This document shows, one piece after another, positions 36,338 through 44,141 of a stretch of 52,466 nt of DNA (position 1 is the stretch's first letter; every line of letters begins with the position of its first letter). The stretch is from positions 1 to 52,466 of the forward strand of contig WFZA01000022.1 of the NCBI GenBank assembly GCA_015489815.1. Reading direction: 5' to 3'. Both the position numbers and the translations under genes were made by a program. Source of the stretch: Caldisericales bacterium. Lineage in GTDB: Bacteria; Caldisericota; Caldisericia; Caldisericales; Caldisericaceae. A model generated the notes under the pieces. It had not been told where the DNA came from. It did not search any database and saw nothing but the letters and a program-made list of their open reading frames with translations.

Positions 36338-36595
36338 TTAAAAATCGTCTTCTTCGCCCTGGATGTAATATTTTCTTGGAAGCATTGCTAATGCTACTGC
36401 AAGTCCAAATAATCCGGTAAAAAGCCCGATAAAAAACCATCCAAAAGCGTTCCTTCCTTTTTTGCCCGCAACGACAGCTGTTGCTATTGCAAAAATCAGT
36501 AAGAAAAGAAGAATAACGAGATAAAGTCCTATGACTGTTCCAATTGCTGCAAGTCCTGTTAGTGGAACATTCCCTGATAAACCGCCCATATTCAT
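36338..36595 (-). CDS. Small two-helix membrane protein
   Basis: This 85-aa protein has a glycine-rich N-terminus, one helix at about residues 17-43 (LYLVILLFLLIFAIATAVVA), a GKKGRNAFGW turn, a second helix at about 52-70 and an acidic end (GEEDDF). The GKKGRN-FGWFFIG pattern occurs in small bacterial membrane proteins of unknown function that resemble phage-shock or SHOCT-linked proteins. Start ATG 36595 is preceded by AAAGGGGGTGATG. It has its own terminator. Confidence 0.7.
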   Translation of the reverse strand: MNMGGLSGNVPLTGLAAIGTVIGLYLVILLFLLIFAIATAVVAGKKGRNAFGWFFIGLFTGLFGLAVALAMLPRKYYIQGEEDDF

Positions 36596-36765
36596 TACAT
36601 CACCCCCTTTCACACATTGTACTTAATTATACGATATTTTTGGTAAAAATAAAGTTGTAAGTGGCTTTAGTAAAAAGCAAACGGAATGTCTTGTACACCT
36701 TTTAACCTTCTTTTAATGTAAGATGTGCTATTCTAAGGTGTGTTATGTATTTATCGTTTTTGTCG

Positions 36766-36771
36766 TATAAT
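36766..36771 (+). promoter_or_regulatory. -10 element for a leaderless transcript
   Basis: TATAAT ends 6 nt (TTGCTT) before the ATG at 36778 with no Shine-Dalgarno site. The -35 region is poor. Confidence 0.55.
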
Positions 36772-36777
36772 TTGCTT

Positions 36778-37437
36778 ATGAAAGATAGCAAGAAGGTGCT
36801 CATAGTTGCTAACGGAGAAGTAAATTCTGAAAAGTTTCTGAAAAGCCTATCGACGAAGTCAGACTTTATAATAGGTGTGGACGGCGGAGCAGGTGTTCTT
36901 TTTAATTACGGAATAAAAATGGATGTTGCAATCGGTGACTTTGATTCAATAGACAAGAGGGTATTTAAAAAGATTAAAAAAAATGTGAAGATTTTACAGT
37001 ACCCTCGTGAAAAGGACTATTCAGATACGGAGCTTGCCGTTCAGTACGCAATAAACAGAGGGTTTGAAGATTTTACTCTTACTGGTATGAGTGGTAAACG
37101 CACAGACCATCTGCTTTTTAACCTCTCTGTTTTGTACTCTCTCCTTAAAAGAGGCAAAAAAGCCAGGATTTGTGAAGAGAATGAGGACATATATATTACA
37201 AACGGGATGCTGAGTGTGAAAGTAAATAGAGGAAACACTATTTCTATTTATCCTTTTACGATGCGCGCAAAAGTTGAGAAAACTACGGGACTTAAGTATC
37301 CTCTTTACAATAAGGTCATAACGAAGTCAAAAACGCTCACTCTGAGTAATGTTGCTTTTTTAGATAGAATTTCTGTAAATGTGTTAAAGGGCACTGTTCT
37401 TTTAATCGTGGAAAAACGGGTACCGTTTTCTTTTTAG
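36778..37437 (+). CDS. Thiamine pyrophosphokinase
   Basis: The 219-aa protein transfers pyrophosphate from ATP to thiamine, giving the cofactor that transketolase needs. Landmarks are GVDGGAGVLFNYGIKMDVAI, IGDFDSID, the PREKDYSDTELAVQYA segment with its acidic metal site, and GMSGKRTDHLLFNLS. The C-terminal beta-sandwich (KVEKTTGLKYPL) fits. An in-frame ATG at 36745 would put the start upstream of the -10 box, so I use 36778. It is a single gene. Confidence 0.9.
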   Translation: MKDSKKVLIVANGEVNSEKFLKSLSTKSDFIIGVDGGAGVLFNYGIKMDVAIGDFDSIDKRVFKKIKKNVKILQYPREKDYSDTELAVQYAINRGFEDFTLTGMSGKRTDHLLFNLSVLYSLLKRGKKARICEENEDIYITNGMLSVKVNRGNTISIYPFTMRAKVEKTTGLKYPLYNKVITKSKTLTLSNVAFLDRISVNVLKGTVLLIVEKRVPFSF

Positions 37438-37652
37438 CAGTGTAAATTGCAATGCCTTCGGTCCTTACCTTTGTAGTGAAAAATCAGTAGGAACTACAGA
37501 AAACACTTTTTACAGAGTTGTTTGCACCTGTGCAGAGTTTTTACTTCTGGATGTGTCGTAAGTAAAGTTATATTATGGAAGTGAAAGCACTTAAAGATTT
37601 ATCTTTTAGCTTCTGATGTTAACGGGGAGTTGGGTGAGAAACACCTTTAGTA

Positions 37653-37686
37653 AAAAAGAGCATTGCCTATTAGCAACGCTCTTTTT
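37653..37686. terminator. Bidirectional terminator between thiamine pyrophosphokinase and panD
   Basis: AAAAAGAGC (37653-37661) pairs with GCTCTTTTT (37678-37686), with an inner TTGC-GCAA pairing. It ends the pan operon on the minus strand and the thiamine gene on the plus strand. The 215 nt before it (37438-37652) hold nothing I can name. Confidence 0.85.
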
Positions 37687-37717
37687 CGTCGTGTTTTTAC
37701 CTGAATGGTACTTTCGT

Positions 37718-38074
37718 TTATCTAATTTCTTTTATTTTATTATTTTCGTCAACGAGCAATATAACAGGTTTGAAGTTTTTTAGTTCTTCTTCGTCGTATA
37801 CCGCATAGGAAGCAATGATCACGAGGTCGCCTACCTCGCCAAGTCGTGCTGCTGCACCGTTTAATCCGATAACCCCTGAATTTCTTTCTCCGTATAACAC
37901 ATAAGTGGACAAGCGCTTTCCGTTTGTCACATTGTATACATCAACGCGTTCGAATTCTCTGAGATTTGCTTTTTCTGCAAGTGCAAGGTCAATCGTAATA
38001 CTACCTTCGTAGTTCAGGTCGCAGCGCGTAATACTGGCGCGGTGTATTTTTGACTTAAGCATTATTCTTTGCAT
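37718..38074 (-). CDS. panD: Aspartate 1-decarboxylase
   Basis: The 118-aa proenzyme makes beta-alanine from aspartate with a self-made pyruvoyl group. The processing site is Gly24-Ser25 in [10 protein letters not shown], at the same position as in E. coli. Tyr-58-type substrate residues lie in [21 protein letters not shown]. It overlaps the panC end by 20 nt, and its GGAGGT ribosome site is inside panC. It is the last pan gene before the terminator. Confidence 0.95.
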   Translation of the reverse strand: MQRIMLKSKIHRASITRCDLNYEGSITIDLALAEKANLREFERVDVYNVTNGKRLSTYVLYGERNSGVIGLNGAAARLGEVGDLVIIASYAVYDEEELKNFKPVILLVDENNKIKEIR

Positions 38075-38921
38075 TGAGGAATACCTCCGTGTTATCTATG
38101 AGTCGTGCCTTTCCAAAGTATGCGGCAACTGCGATAAGCACATCTCTATCTATGTAAGGCACATCTTCTAGTGTGTGGATGTCTACTATTGAAATGTAAT
38201 CAATCTTCTTCAGCGTTTTTGCCGTGCTCAGCATATCTTTCATTACCTGTATGACTTTTGTGCTGTTCCTTTCGCCTTTCAGTATGAGTTCTTTTCCTTT
38301 TTCTATTGTCTGGTGAATAAGCGGTGCCTCTTTTCTTTCTTCCGGAGATAAGTACTTATTTCTCGAACTCATCGCAAGCCCGTCACTTTCCCGCACAATT
38401 GGACAGGGAACCACCTTTACATCGAGGTTTAAGTCCGACGACATTCTTTCCAGTACTCTGAACTGCTGATAATCCTTCTTCCCGAAGTATGCGTTGTCCG
38501 GTTTTACGATGTTGAACAACTTGAGTACTACAGTCGTTACGCCTCTAAAGTGAGTAGGCCTGAAGCGTCCACAGAGGTATTTGGTGAGTTTTGTTACTTC
38601 AACGAATGTTTGAAATCCTTCCGGGTACATTTCTTCTGCCGTTGGGATAAAAACCGCGTCTACGCCTTCTTTTTCTAACTTTTCGCAGTCTCCTTTTTCA
38701 TCCCTTGGATAACTGTCCAGATCTTCGTTTGGCGCAAATTGCGTGGGGTTTACGAATATGCTTGCGACGACGACATCGTTTTCTTTTTTTGCACACTGCA
38801 CCAGTGAAAGGTGCCCTTCATGCAAGTAGCCCATCGTAGGAACAAAACCAATTTTTTTGTTCTTCTTTTTTGCTTCGTCAGAAAATGCTTTCATTTCTGA
38901 TATGCTTCTTATAATTTTCAT
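38055..38921 (-). CDS. panC: Pantoate-beta-alanine ligase
   Basis: The 288-aa product joins pantoate and beta-alanine using ATP. The HxGH nucleotide motif is H34-E-G-H37 in [43 protein letters not shown] and [17 protein letters not shown] are standard PanC segments. It follows panB by 18 nt and overlaps panD. Confidence 0.96.
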   Translation of the reverse strand: MKIIRSISEMKAFSDEAKKKNKKIGFVPTMGYLHEGHLSLVQCAKKENDVVVASIFVNPTQFAPNEDLDSYPRDEKGDCEKLEKEGVDAVFIPTAEEMYPEGFQTFVEVTKLTKYLCGRFRPTHFRGVTTVVLKLFNIVKPDNAYFGKKDYQQFRVLERMSSDLNLDVKVVPCPIVRESDGLAMSSRNKYLSPEERKEAPLIHQTIEKGKELILKGERNSTKVIQVMKDMLSTAKTLKKIDYISIVDIHTLEDVPYIDRDVLIAVAAYFGKARLIDNTEVFLNAKNNA

Positions 38922-38939
38922 TGTATCATCTCCGTTCCT

Positions 38940-39752
38940 TTAAGAAGTTTCCTTTTTCTGATGGAACACATGTTCTTCTGAAGGAAACTTTTTGTTTTCC
39001 ACATCAGTAATGTATTCTTTCGTTGCGTCCAAAATTTCTTTGTACAGATTGCGGTACTTTTTAACGAATCGTGGCGTAAAAGTAGGATCCATTCCCAGCA
39101 CATCGGTAATTACGAGTATCTGCCCATCACAGAACCTGCCTGCACCGATTCCTATCGTGGGCACTTCTATGCTCTCCGTAACTTCTTTTGCAATTTCCTC
39201 TGGCATGCCTTCCAGAACGATACTGAACACACCTGCCTGTTGCAGCGCAATTGCGTCGTTAACGAGCATTTTTGCTTTATCTTCTGTTTTTCCTTGTATT
39301 TTGTATCCGCCAAATACATTTATCGATTGCGGGGTTAAACCTATGTGCCCTAAAACGGGAATACCGTAAGAAACCATTTTTTCTATAAGAGGCGCAATAC
39401 GCACACCGCCTTCTAACTTTACTGCTTCTGCCCCCTCTTTAAGCAGCATGCCTGCGTTTTTTAACGCATCGCTTTCCGATGTTTGATAAGAGAGGAAAGG
39501 CATATCTCCGACGAGCAAAGCATTTTTTACACCTCGTTTTACGATGCGTACATGGTACAACATTTCTTCCATTTTTACGGGGATTGTAGAATCGAGCCCC
39601 TGAAGTGTTGTTCCTACGGAATCTCCTACGAGGATGAGGTCAATACCTGCTTCGTCCAGAATCCGTGCAGTAAGATAATCGTACGCAGTAAGCGCCGTGA
39701 TCATCTTTTTGTTTTTCATTTTCTTAATTTTAGGTACGGTAACTTTACCCAT
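38940..39752 (-). CDS. panB: 3-methyl-2-oxobutanoate hydroxymethyltransferase
   Basis: The 270-aa TIM-barrel enzyme makes ketopantoate from 2-oxoisovalerate and methylene-THF. ALTAYDYLTARILDEAGIDL, LVGDSVGTTLQG, GDMPFLSYQ, KLEGGVRIAPL and GIGAGRFCDGQILV are PanB signatures. Its start overlaps the upstream DUF2520 gene by 8 nt. It uses methylene-THF, linking it to FolD and GcvT. Confidence 0.96.
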   Translation of the reverse strand: MGKVTVPKIKKMKNKKMITALTAYDYLTARILDEAGIDLILVGDSVGTTLQGLDSTIPVKMEEMLYHVRIVKRGVKNALLVGDMPFLSYQTSESDALKNAGMLLKEGAEAVKLEGGVRIAPLIEKMVSYGIPVLGHIGLTPQSINVFGGYKIQGKTEDKAKMLVNDAIALQQAGVFSIVLEGMPEEIAKEVTESIEVPTIGIGAGRFCDGQILVITDVLGMDPTFTPRFVKKYRNLYKEILDATKEYITDVENKKFPSEEHVFHQKKETS

Positions 39753-40575
39753 TTAACACCTTCCTTATCGCTTTGATTTTTTCTTTATTGAGCCCCCGTC
39801 TTTCAGCTATTTTTAGTGTAGCAAAAGCGAGGAAAATGTAAATATCCTTCAAAGTTTTGTCTTTTATTGCGTTAAGGTGCATACGGATCGTTTCTACATC
39901 TCCCCGCAAAATTGGGCCTGTGAGTGCATTATCTACCCCGTTTTTTTCTATGTTTCTCGCGACGCCTTTTACCAGAGTAAGCAGTGATTCTTTTGCATCT
40001 TCGTCTGAAAAACCAATGGAAGTTAATATTTCTTGGGAAAGCGAAAAGAGTGTGACCGTATAATTTGCGGTGAGCACGGCTGCAAGGTGGTAAAGTACTT
40101 TATCGTTCGGGTTTATTTTAATGAACCTGCCGTTTACTATGCTGACAATTTTTTTTGCTGCTTCTTCTGCTTTTTTACTGCCTTCGAAAGTAAAAATCGT
40201 ACCTTTTAACGATTTTGCTGCATCCTCCGGATTTGCAAAAGACTTTAGTGGATGCAGGGAACCCACGCGTGCGTTTAGAAAGCTAATTTCTTTGGACGAT
40301 AAGGCACCGCTCGTGTGTATTACGACCTGTTCTTTGCTTACGAAATCCGCAATTTGTTTTGCAACGATTTTTATGGCACTATCCGTTACGGTAAGAAGTA
40401 CGACTTCGCACTGCGCTGCATCCTCTATAGAAATGCTGCGTGCCTTTGAAACAGATGCAATAAAATCTGCGCTTTCTTTATGCCTGCTTGCAAGACATAC
40501 GGGAAAGTTTTTTTCTGAAAGCGCAATTGCAAGTGCACCGCCAACTCTGCCTGCACCAATTATACCAATTTCCAT
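39745..40575 (-). CDS. Rossmann/DUF2520 oxidoreductase, probable ketopantoate reductase (PanG-like)
   Basis: The 276-aa protein has an NADP-binding start IGIIGAGRVGGALAIALSEK, then VVLLTVTDSAIKIVA, HTSGALSS and GSLHPLKSFANP, which are marks of the Rossmann-like plus DUF2520 family, with an all-helical C-terminal domain. As I recall, PanG, the alternative ketopantoate reductase of Francisella and some Firmicutes, is of this kind. The overlap with panB and the absence of panE nearby make this the best candidate for the missing step. Its ATG lies 5 nt after a minus-strand TATAAT and has no ribosome site. Confidence 0.78.
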   Translation of the reverse strand: MEIGIIGAGRVGGALAIALSEKNFPVCLASRHKESADFIASVSKARSISIEDAAQCEVVLLTVTDSAIKIVAKQIADFVSKEQVVIHTSGALSSKEISFLNARVGSLHPLKSFANPEDAAKSLKGTIFTFEGSKKAEEAAKKIVSIVNGRFIKINPNDKVLYHLAAVLTANYTVTLFSLSQEILTSIGFSDEDAKESLLTLVKGVARNIEKNGVDNALTGPILRGDVETIRMHLNAIKDKTLKDIYIFLAFATLKIAERRGLNKEKIKAIRKVLNG

Positions 40576-40580
40576 ATTCT

Positions 40581-40608
40581 ATTATACGGAACTGTTGGGA
40601 TTGTTCAA
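40581..40608 (-). promoter_or_regulatory. Internal promoter of the pan genes, leaderless type
   Basis: On the minus strand TTGAAC (40608-40603) and TATAAT (40586-40581) have 16-nt spacing, and the ATG of the DUF2520 gene follows after AGAAT. The box overlaps the 3' end of the flippase-like gene. Confidence 0.6.
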
Positions 40609-41646
40609 AGGATTAGCTCTTTTACTTTTCGCCTTTTTGTGGAGCGCTTTTTCTTCCCTTAGAAGTTTATAGAAGAACAAACCTCCAACGAGCGTAGGAA
40701 TGTAGAAAGAAACCATTCTGTAGAGAAATGTAAGTTGTGCAATTGCGTGCGGTGCAAGCGGTTTAAAGAATGCAGCAAATGCAGCGTCCATAATGCCAAT
40801 CCCTCCGGGTGTTGCACCGATGCTCGTCGTAAACTGCATTGCAATTTGAGTAAGAATAACTTCCCTGAGAGGTGCAGATATACTGAGCGCTTTGAACGAT
40901 AGAGGCGTGAGCATAAGGAAAAACGACTGTGAAACGAATGCAATAAAGAGTGTTACGGCAGCAAGTAGTTTATTCGTTGAAAAAAATAGCGTAAGCCCTT
41001 CTGAAAATTCGTCTATAGAACGCTCTAAAGATGAAGGGTTGAACTTTTCGTTTGTGATTTTCTTTGAGACGAATTCTATTACCCGTTTTATCTTTTTGGG
41101 ATACTTCATAAAGAAGAATGTAAAAAATGAAAATACGAATACGAAGATTGCAAGGCTCATAAAGAATGTATTTCGCCCGCCGCTTATGAATTGATGTGGG
41201 GTAACGATGAGTATTACGGAAAAAACGAGGTATACGATAAGTGTAAGGATCATGTAGACGACGCTGATCGCTGTGGAGCGCCCTACAGATTCTGCAAACT
41301 TGGATAAAAAGTACACCTGAGTGGGAATTGCACCTGAATAAAACGGCGTGATGTTTGAGCCAAATATAGAAGCAAACATTATTTCGACGCTTTTTTGAAA
41401 GCGAATTTTTCCACCGGAAAGTTTTACGACGAGGTATAGTTTTACTCCGTTAAAAAACCATACGGCAAAAAGACACAGGATAAGAAGGAACAGATAAAAT
41501 AGATTTATTCTGTGAATCAGGTTCTTAAAGTTTGTTTCTCTGAATATAAAAAATACGATAACGATGATTGTTAAAAGCACGAGAAGGGTGGATTGCGAAA
41601 TCCTCTTCTCAAGGTTCTCAATGCCACCCTTCTTTTCTTCACTCAT
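40582..41646 (-). CDS. Flippase-like / lysylphosphatidylglycerol synthase TM-region protein
   Basis: The 354-aa protein has about eight hydrophobic helices and the UPF0104/LPG_synthase_TM pattern: WFFNGVKLYLVVKLSG near 63, GSNITPFYSGAIPTQVYFLSKF near 95, and GATPGGIGIMDAAFAAFF near 280. Members include MprF membrane parts and glycolipid flippase-like proteins. No catalytic C-terminal domain is fused. It follows the radical SAM gene by 12 nt, so the two probably act on the same lipid or glycan process. Specific cargo is unknown. Confidence 0.82.
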   Translation of the reverse strand: MSEEKKGGIENLEKRISQSTLLVLLTIIVIVFFIFRETNFKNLIHRINLFYLFLLILCLFAVWFFNGVKLYLVVKLSGGKIRFQKSVEIMFASIFGSNITPFYSGAIPTQVYFLSKFAESVGRSTAISVVYMILTLIVYLVFSVILIVTPHQFISGGRNTFFMSLAIFVFVFSFFTFFFMKYPKKIKRVIEFVSKKITNEKFNPSSLERSIDEFSEGLTLFFSTNKLLAAVTLFIAFVSQSFFLMLTPLSFKALSISAPLREVILTQIAMQFTTSIGATPGGIGIMDAAFAAFFKPLAPHAIAQLTFLYRMVSFYIPTLVGGLFFYKLLREEKALHKKAKSKRANPLNNPNSSV

Positions 41647-41658
41647 TTTACTGTGACA

Positions 41659-43122
41659 CTATTTGTCAATTTCGTCGGAAACGTAGAACTGTTCGATGTC
41701 TCCTCCGTTCTTCTTAAGGATTTCTTCTTTTTTCTTCTTGTATTCTTTCGTCTTCTTCGCAACATCGGGGAAGTCGTGTTCAAATACAGGACGCGAAAGT
41801 TTTTCCCACTCTTTAGAAAGTTTGTCAAGGTGTTTACCAACATCTTTGTACATATTTTCCAGTGTGCCGTCCGTACCTCTTACGCCTGGCAAAGAACCAA
41901 TCTTTCTGAAGTAGTCAGGATGGTCGACGAGCAAGCATACGCTGAGCAGGTTGTCGGAGTACGGCTGAAGTTTCTGGATTTCCTTAAAGAACGGAAGTTG
42001 CAGTGCTTCTTTCAGGGACATATCGTTAATGTTGCCCTGGGAAAGGTGAATAAATGCACACGGTTCAATTCCACCGTCTGCCGTAATGTGGATGTATCTT
42101 CTTCCGCCTGCAAGGCACCCGCCCGTATAAGGTCCGTCGTTCCAGAAGTCTGCAGCAAACAGAGGTTTGGTTGACCTGATTTCATGGATCCTATGGTAGG
42201 ACTTAAGCCTCTGCTCTGGAGTAAGCATTAAACTGACATCAGGGTTTCTACCAATGGGAATGTACTGGAAGTACCACGCAATCTTTGCACCTTTGTCTAC
42301 CATAAAGTCAACAAATTCGTCACTAAGGATTTCGTCGACATTCACGCTCGTTTCAGTTACTGAATATCCGAATGGGACACCAACTTTCTTCAGGTTGTCC
42401 ATTGCCTTCATTACTCTGTCCCAAGCACCTTTACCTCTTCTCCAGTCGGTTTTCTCTTTAAACCCTTCTACACTTATGCACGGTACTGCATTACCTGCAT
42501 CTGCTAACTTCTCTGCGAACTTTTCAGTAATGATGGAACCATTCGTGTAGAACATAAATGCCATGTCGTTGTGCTTTTTGAGGATGTCAAACAGGTGTGG
42601 ATACAGTGTTGGCTCGCCTCCTGAAAGTACGATGAAGTAAATACCCATCTCTTTCGCTTCTGTTAAAATTCTGTCAAGTGTTTCAAAGGACATCGTTTTC
42701 GCCTGATCGTACGAGCCTGCCCAGCAACCAATACAGTTGTAGTTACACTTTTCTGTGGGGTCAATAAGCATAAACCACGGCACATTTACTTTTTCCTTCT
42801 TCGTGTATGCACGCTGTTTTGGAATTCCGATCCATGCGGCATTTACGACGAAGTTCTGGGCGAGTTTTCTTGCAACATCTGGACGCGTATCTTTAAGCAA
42901 GTTAATCAAAAGGTGGATACCTGGCCTGTCGTTTTCTGCAAGTTTTTTAATTCCGTTTATCTGTTCTTTAAATACGGGGAGGAAAGAAAACTTATTTGCA
43001 AGTGCAGCAAGTGTATCAATTGCCTTATATACATTTCTTTCAGGATCTTTCTGCAGATAATTCACAATACTATCAAGGGTCTTTGAAAGCACCAATCTTT
43101 TCGCATTTTCACCTAAACTCAT
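41659..43122 (-). CDS. Radical SAM protein with SPASM-like C-terminal region
   Basis: The 487-aa protein has about 110 residues of helices, then the radical SAM core with C126, C130 and C133 (PTEKCNYNCIGCWAGSYDQ), the GGEPTLYPHL segment near 163, and a C-terminal GGCLAGGRRYIHITADGGIEPCAFIHLSQGNI block with cysteines of the SPASM/twitch type. A lysine-rich tail ends it. The 4Fe-4S-SAM chemistry is clear but the substrate is not; related proteins modify lipids, peptides or heme precursors. It lies between an HTH regulator and a flippase-like gene on one strand, which hints at a membrane-lipid or exported-molecule modification. AAGGAGG precedes the ATG. Confidence 0.86.
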   Translation of the reverse strand: MSLGENAKRLVLSKTLDSIVNYLQKDPERNVYKAIDTLAALANKFSFLPVFKEQINGIKKLAENDRPGIHLLINLLKDTRPDVARKLAQNFVVNAAWIGIPKQRAYTKKEKVNVPWFMLIDPTEKCNYNCIGCWAGSYDQAKTMSFETLDRILTEAKEMGIYFIVLSGGEPTLYPHLFDILKKHNDMAFMFYTNGSIITEKFAEKLADAGNAVPCISVEGFKEKTDWRRGKGAWDRVMKAMDNLKKVGVPFGYSVTETSVNVDEILSDEFVDFMVDKGAKIAWYFQYIPIGRNPDVSLMLTPEQRLKSYHRIHEIRSTKPLFAADFWNDGPYTGGCLAGGRRYIHITADGGIEPCAFIHLSQGNINDMSLKEALQLPFFKEIQKLQPYSDNLLSVCLLVDHPDYFRKIGSLPGVRGTDGTLENMYKDVGKHLDKLSKEWEKLSRPVFEHDFPDVAKKTKEYKKKKEEILKKNGGDIEQFYVSDEIDK

Positions 43123-43158
43123 CGTTAAAACCTCCTTTCAGTTTTAGTATTGTTTCCC

Positions 43159-43164
43159 ATTATA
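43159..43164 (-). promoter_or_regulatory. -10-like element before the radical SAM gene
   Basis: Minus-strand TATAAT overlaps the stop codon of the HTH gene, 36 nt before the radical SAM ATG. An ACTAAAA stretch follows it, as it does after the HTH gene's own -10 box. Confidence 0.4.
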
Positions 43165-43882
43165 TCAATTCTTCAATTACACTCAAGACCTTGCGCTGCT
43201 CTTCCGGAGTCACGAGAGGCAGATTATCTCTAAATTTGTCCTGTAAAACTTTGAACTTCTGTAATGTGTAACTGTTCAGGTTCATTTTTTCTAAAACGCT
43301 TTCCTCTTTTTCAGAGAGTGTAAACATTAACTCTGTAAGGAAAGACAGAAGCACCGACGGCTGCATTTTTGACGCCATCAAACCGTTAAGGTTCACGAAG
43401 TTGTCGATGTCAATTTTGAATACTTTGGCAAACATTATGAATAAGGAAGCAGTGTATAGTACGACTGAAAGCGGGTGTTTTTCTTTTTCTACTTTCCTTG
43501 AGATAATAGAAATTGACTTGGAGATTCCCATTTTTTCGTACTTTTCGATCTTGTCCTTGATCCAGCTCGAGATAAGTTCAAGAGAAGCCTTCCTGTCCTT
43601 TGCGCCAACGCGCACCATTGAAGCATCTTTTGGTATGTAGTGCACTTCAGAACGACCTGGTCCTGGTCTTAGCCGATATTCCACCTTAAGGAACCCTTTT
43701 TTCAGTAGTTCCTGAATGATGTCGTAGGCAGTCCACTTGCTTACATCCATTTTTTCAGCAACATCTTTATACGATACGGGTTTGCCTGTTTCGTTGTATA
43801 GCTCAACGAGTACTTCGAGGAATTCCCTCTGCCTTCGCGTAAGTTTTGTGTATAACTGCCTCCTCGTGTATAGCCTTGCCAT
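43160..43882 (-). CDS. HTH transcriptional regulator
   Basis: The 240-aa protein has an N-terminal winged-helix domain (LTRRQREFLEVLVELYNETG, then VSYKDVAEKMDVSKWTAYDIIQELLKKGFLKVEY) similar to LexA/MarR DNA-binding domains, followed by a wing (RPGPGRSEVHYIP) and a helical C-terminal part of unknown ligand. It is the first gene of the minus-strand run that continues into the radical SAM and flippase genes. Its promoter holds inverted repeats, so it may control itself and the following genes. Confidence 0.78.
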   Translation of the reverse strand: MARLYTRRQLYTKLTRRQREFLEVLVELYNETGKPVSYKDVAEKMDVSKWTAYDIIQELLKKGFLKVEYRLRPGPGRSEVHYIPKDASMVRVGAKDRKASLELISSWIKDKIEKYEKMGISKSISIISRKVEKEKHPLSVVLYTASLFIMFAKVFKIDIDNFVNLNGLMASKMQPSVLLSFLTELMFTLSEKEESVLEKMNLNSYTLQKFKVLQDKFRDNLPLVTPEEQRKVLSVIEELI

Positions 43883-43910
43883 ATAAATCCCTCCTTCCGC
43901 TCAAAAATTC

Positions 43911-43945
43911 CTAAATTTAGTTTAATTATATCCCAAAAAACTAAA
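43911..43945. promoter_or_regulatory. Inverted repeats, probable operator of the HTH regulator
   Basis: A perfect palindrome CTAAATTTAG (43911-43920) and a wider pair TTTAGTTT (43916-43923) / AAACTAAA (43938-43945) flank and cover the minus-strand -10 box. Binding there would block the polymerase. Confidence 0.5.
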
Positions 43946-43952
43946 ATGTCAA
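43925..43952 (-). promoter_or_regulatory. Consensus promoter of the HTH-radical SAM-flippase unit
   Basis: On the minus strand TTGACA (43952-43947) and TATAAT (43930-43925) both match consensus with 16-nt spacing, about 43 nt before the ATG. Confidence 0.85.
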
Positions 43953-44112
43953 GGCGTAAGAAGTATTGCAATGTATAGGTGTTATGTGAAAATTGTTGAG
44001 ATATAAAATTGGGCGTTCATTTAAAATTTTTAAGTGAGTTGTATAAGAATGTATATAAAAACTTTTGACATTATGAACTTCTCTGCCTGCACAGTTTGCA
44101 ATAATGTAAAAT

Positions 44113-44121
44113 TGCTATAAA
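44113..44121 (+). promoter_or_regulatory. Extended -10-like promoter of the helicase-like gene
   Basis: TGCTATAAA lies 20 nt before the ATG at 44142, with an AAGGAGGTG ribosome site in between. TTGCAA at 44096-44101 is 14 nt upstream of the hexamer, which is short. Confidence 0.45.
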
Positions 44122-44141
44122 ATTTATCAAGGAGGTGCGCA

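Noticed and set aside
37438-37652. Possible riboswitch between thiamine pyrophosphokinase and panD
   Set aside because: The two genes converge here, so this is 3' to both, and no TPP, THF or other known riboswitch core was seen.
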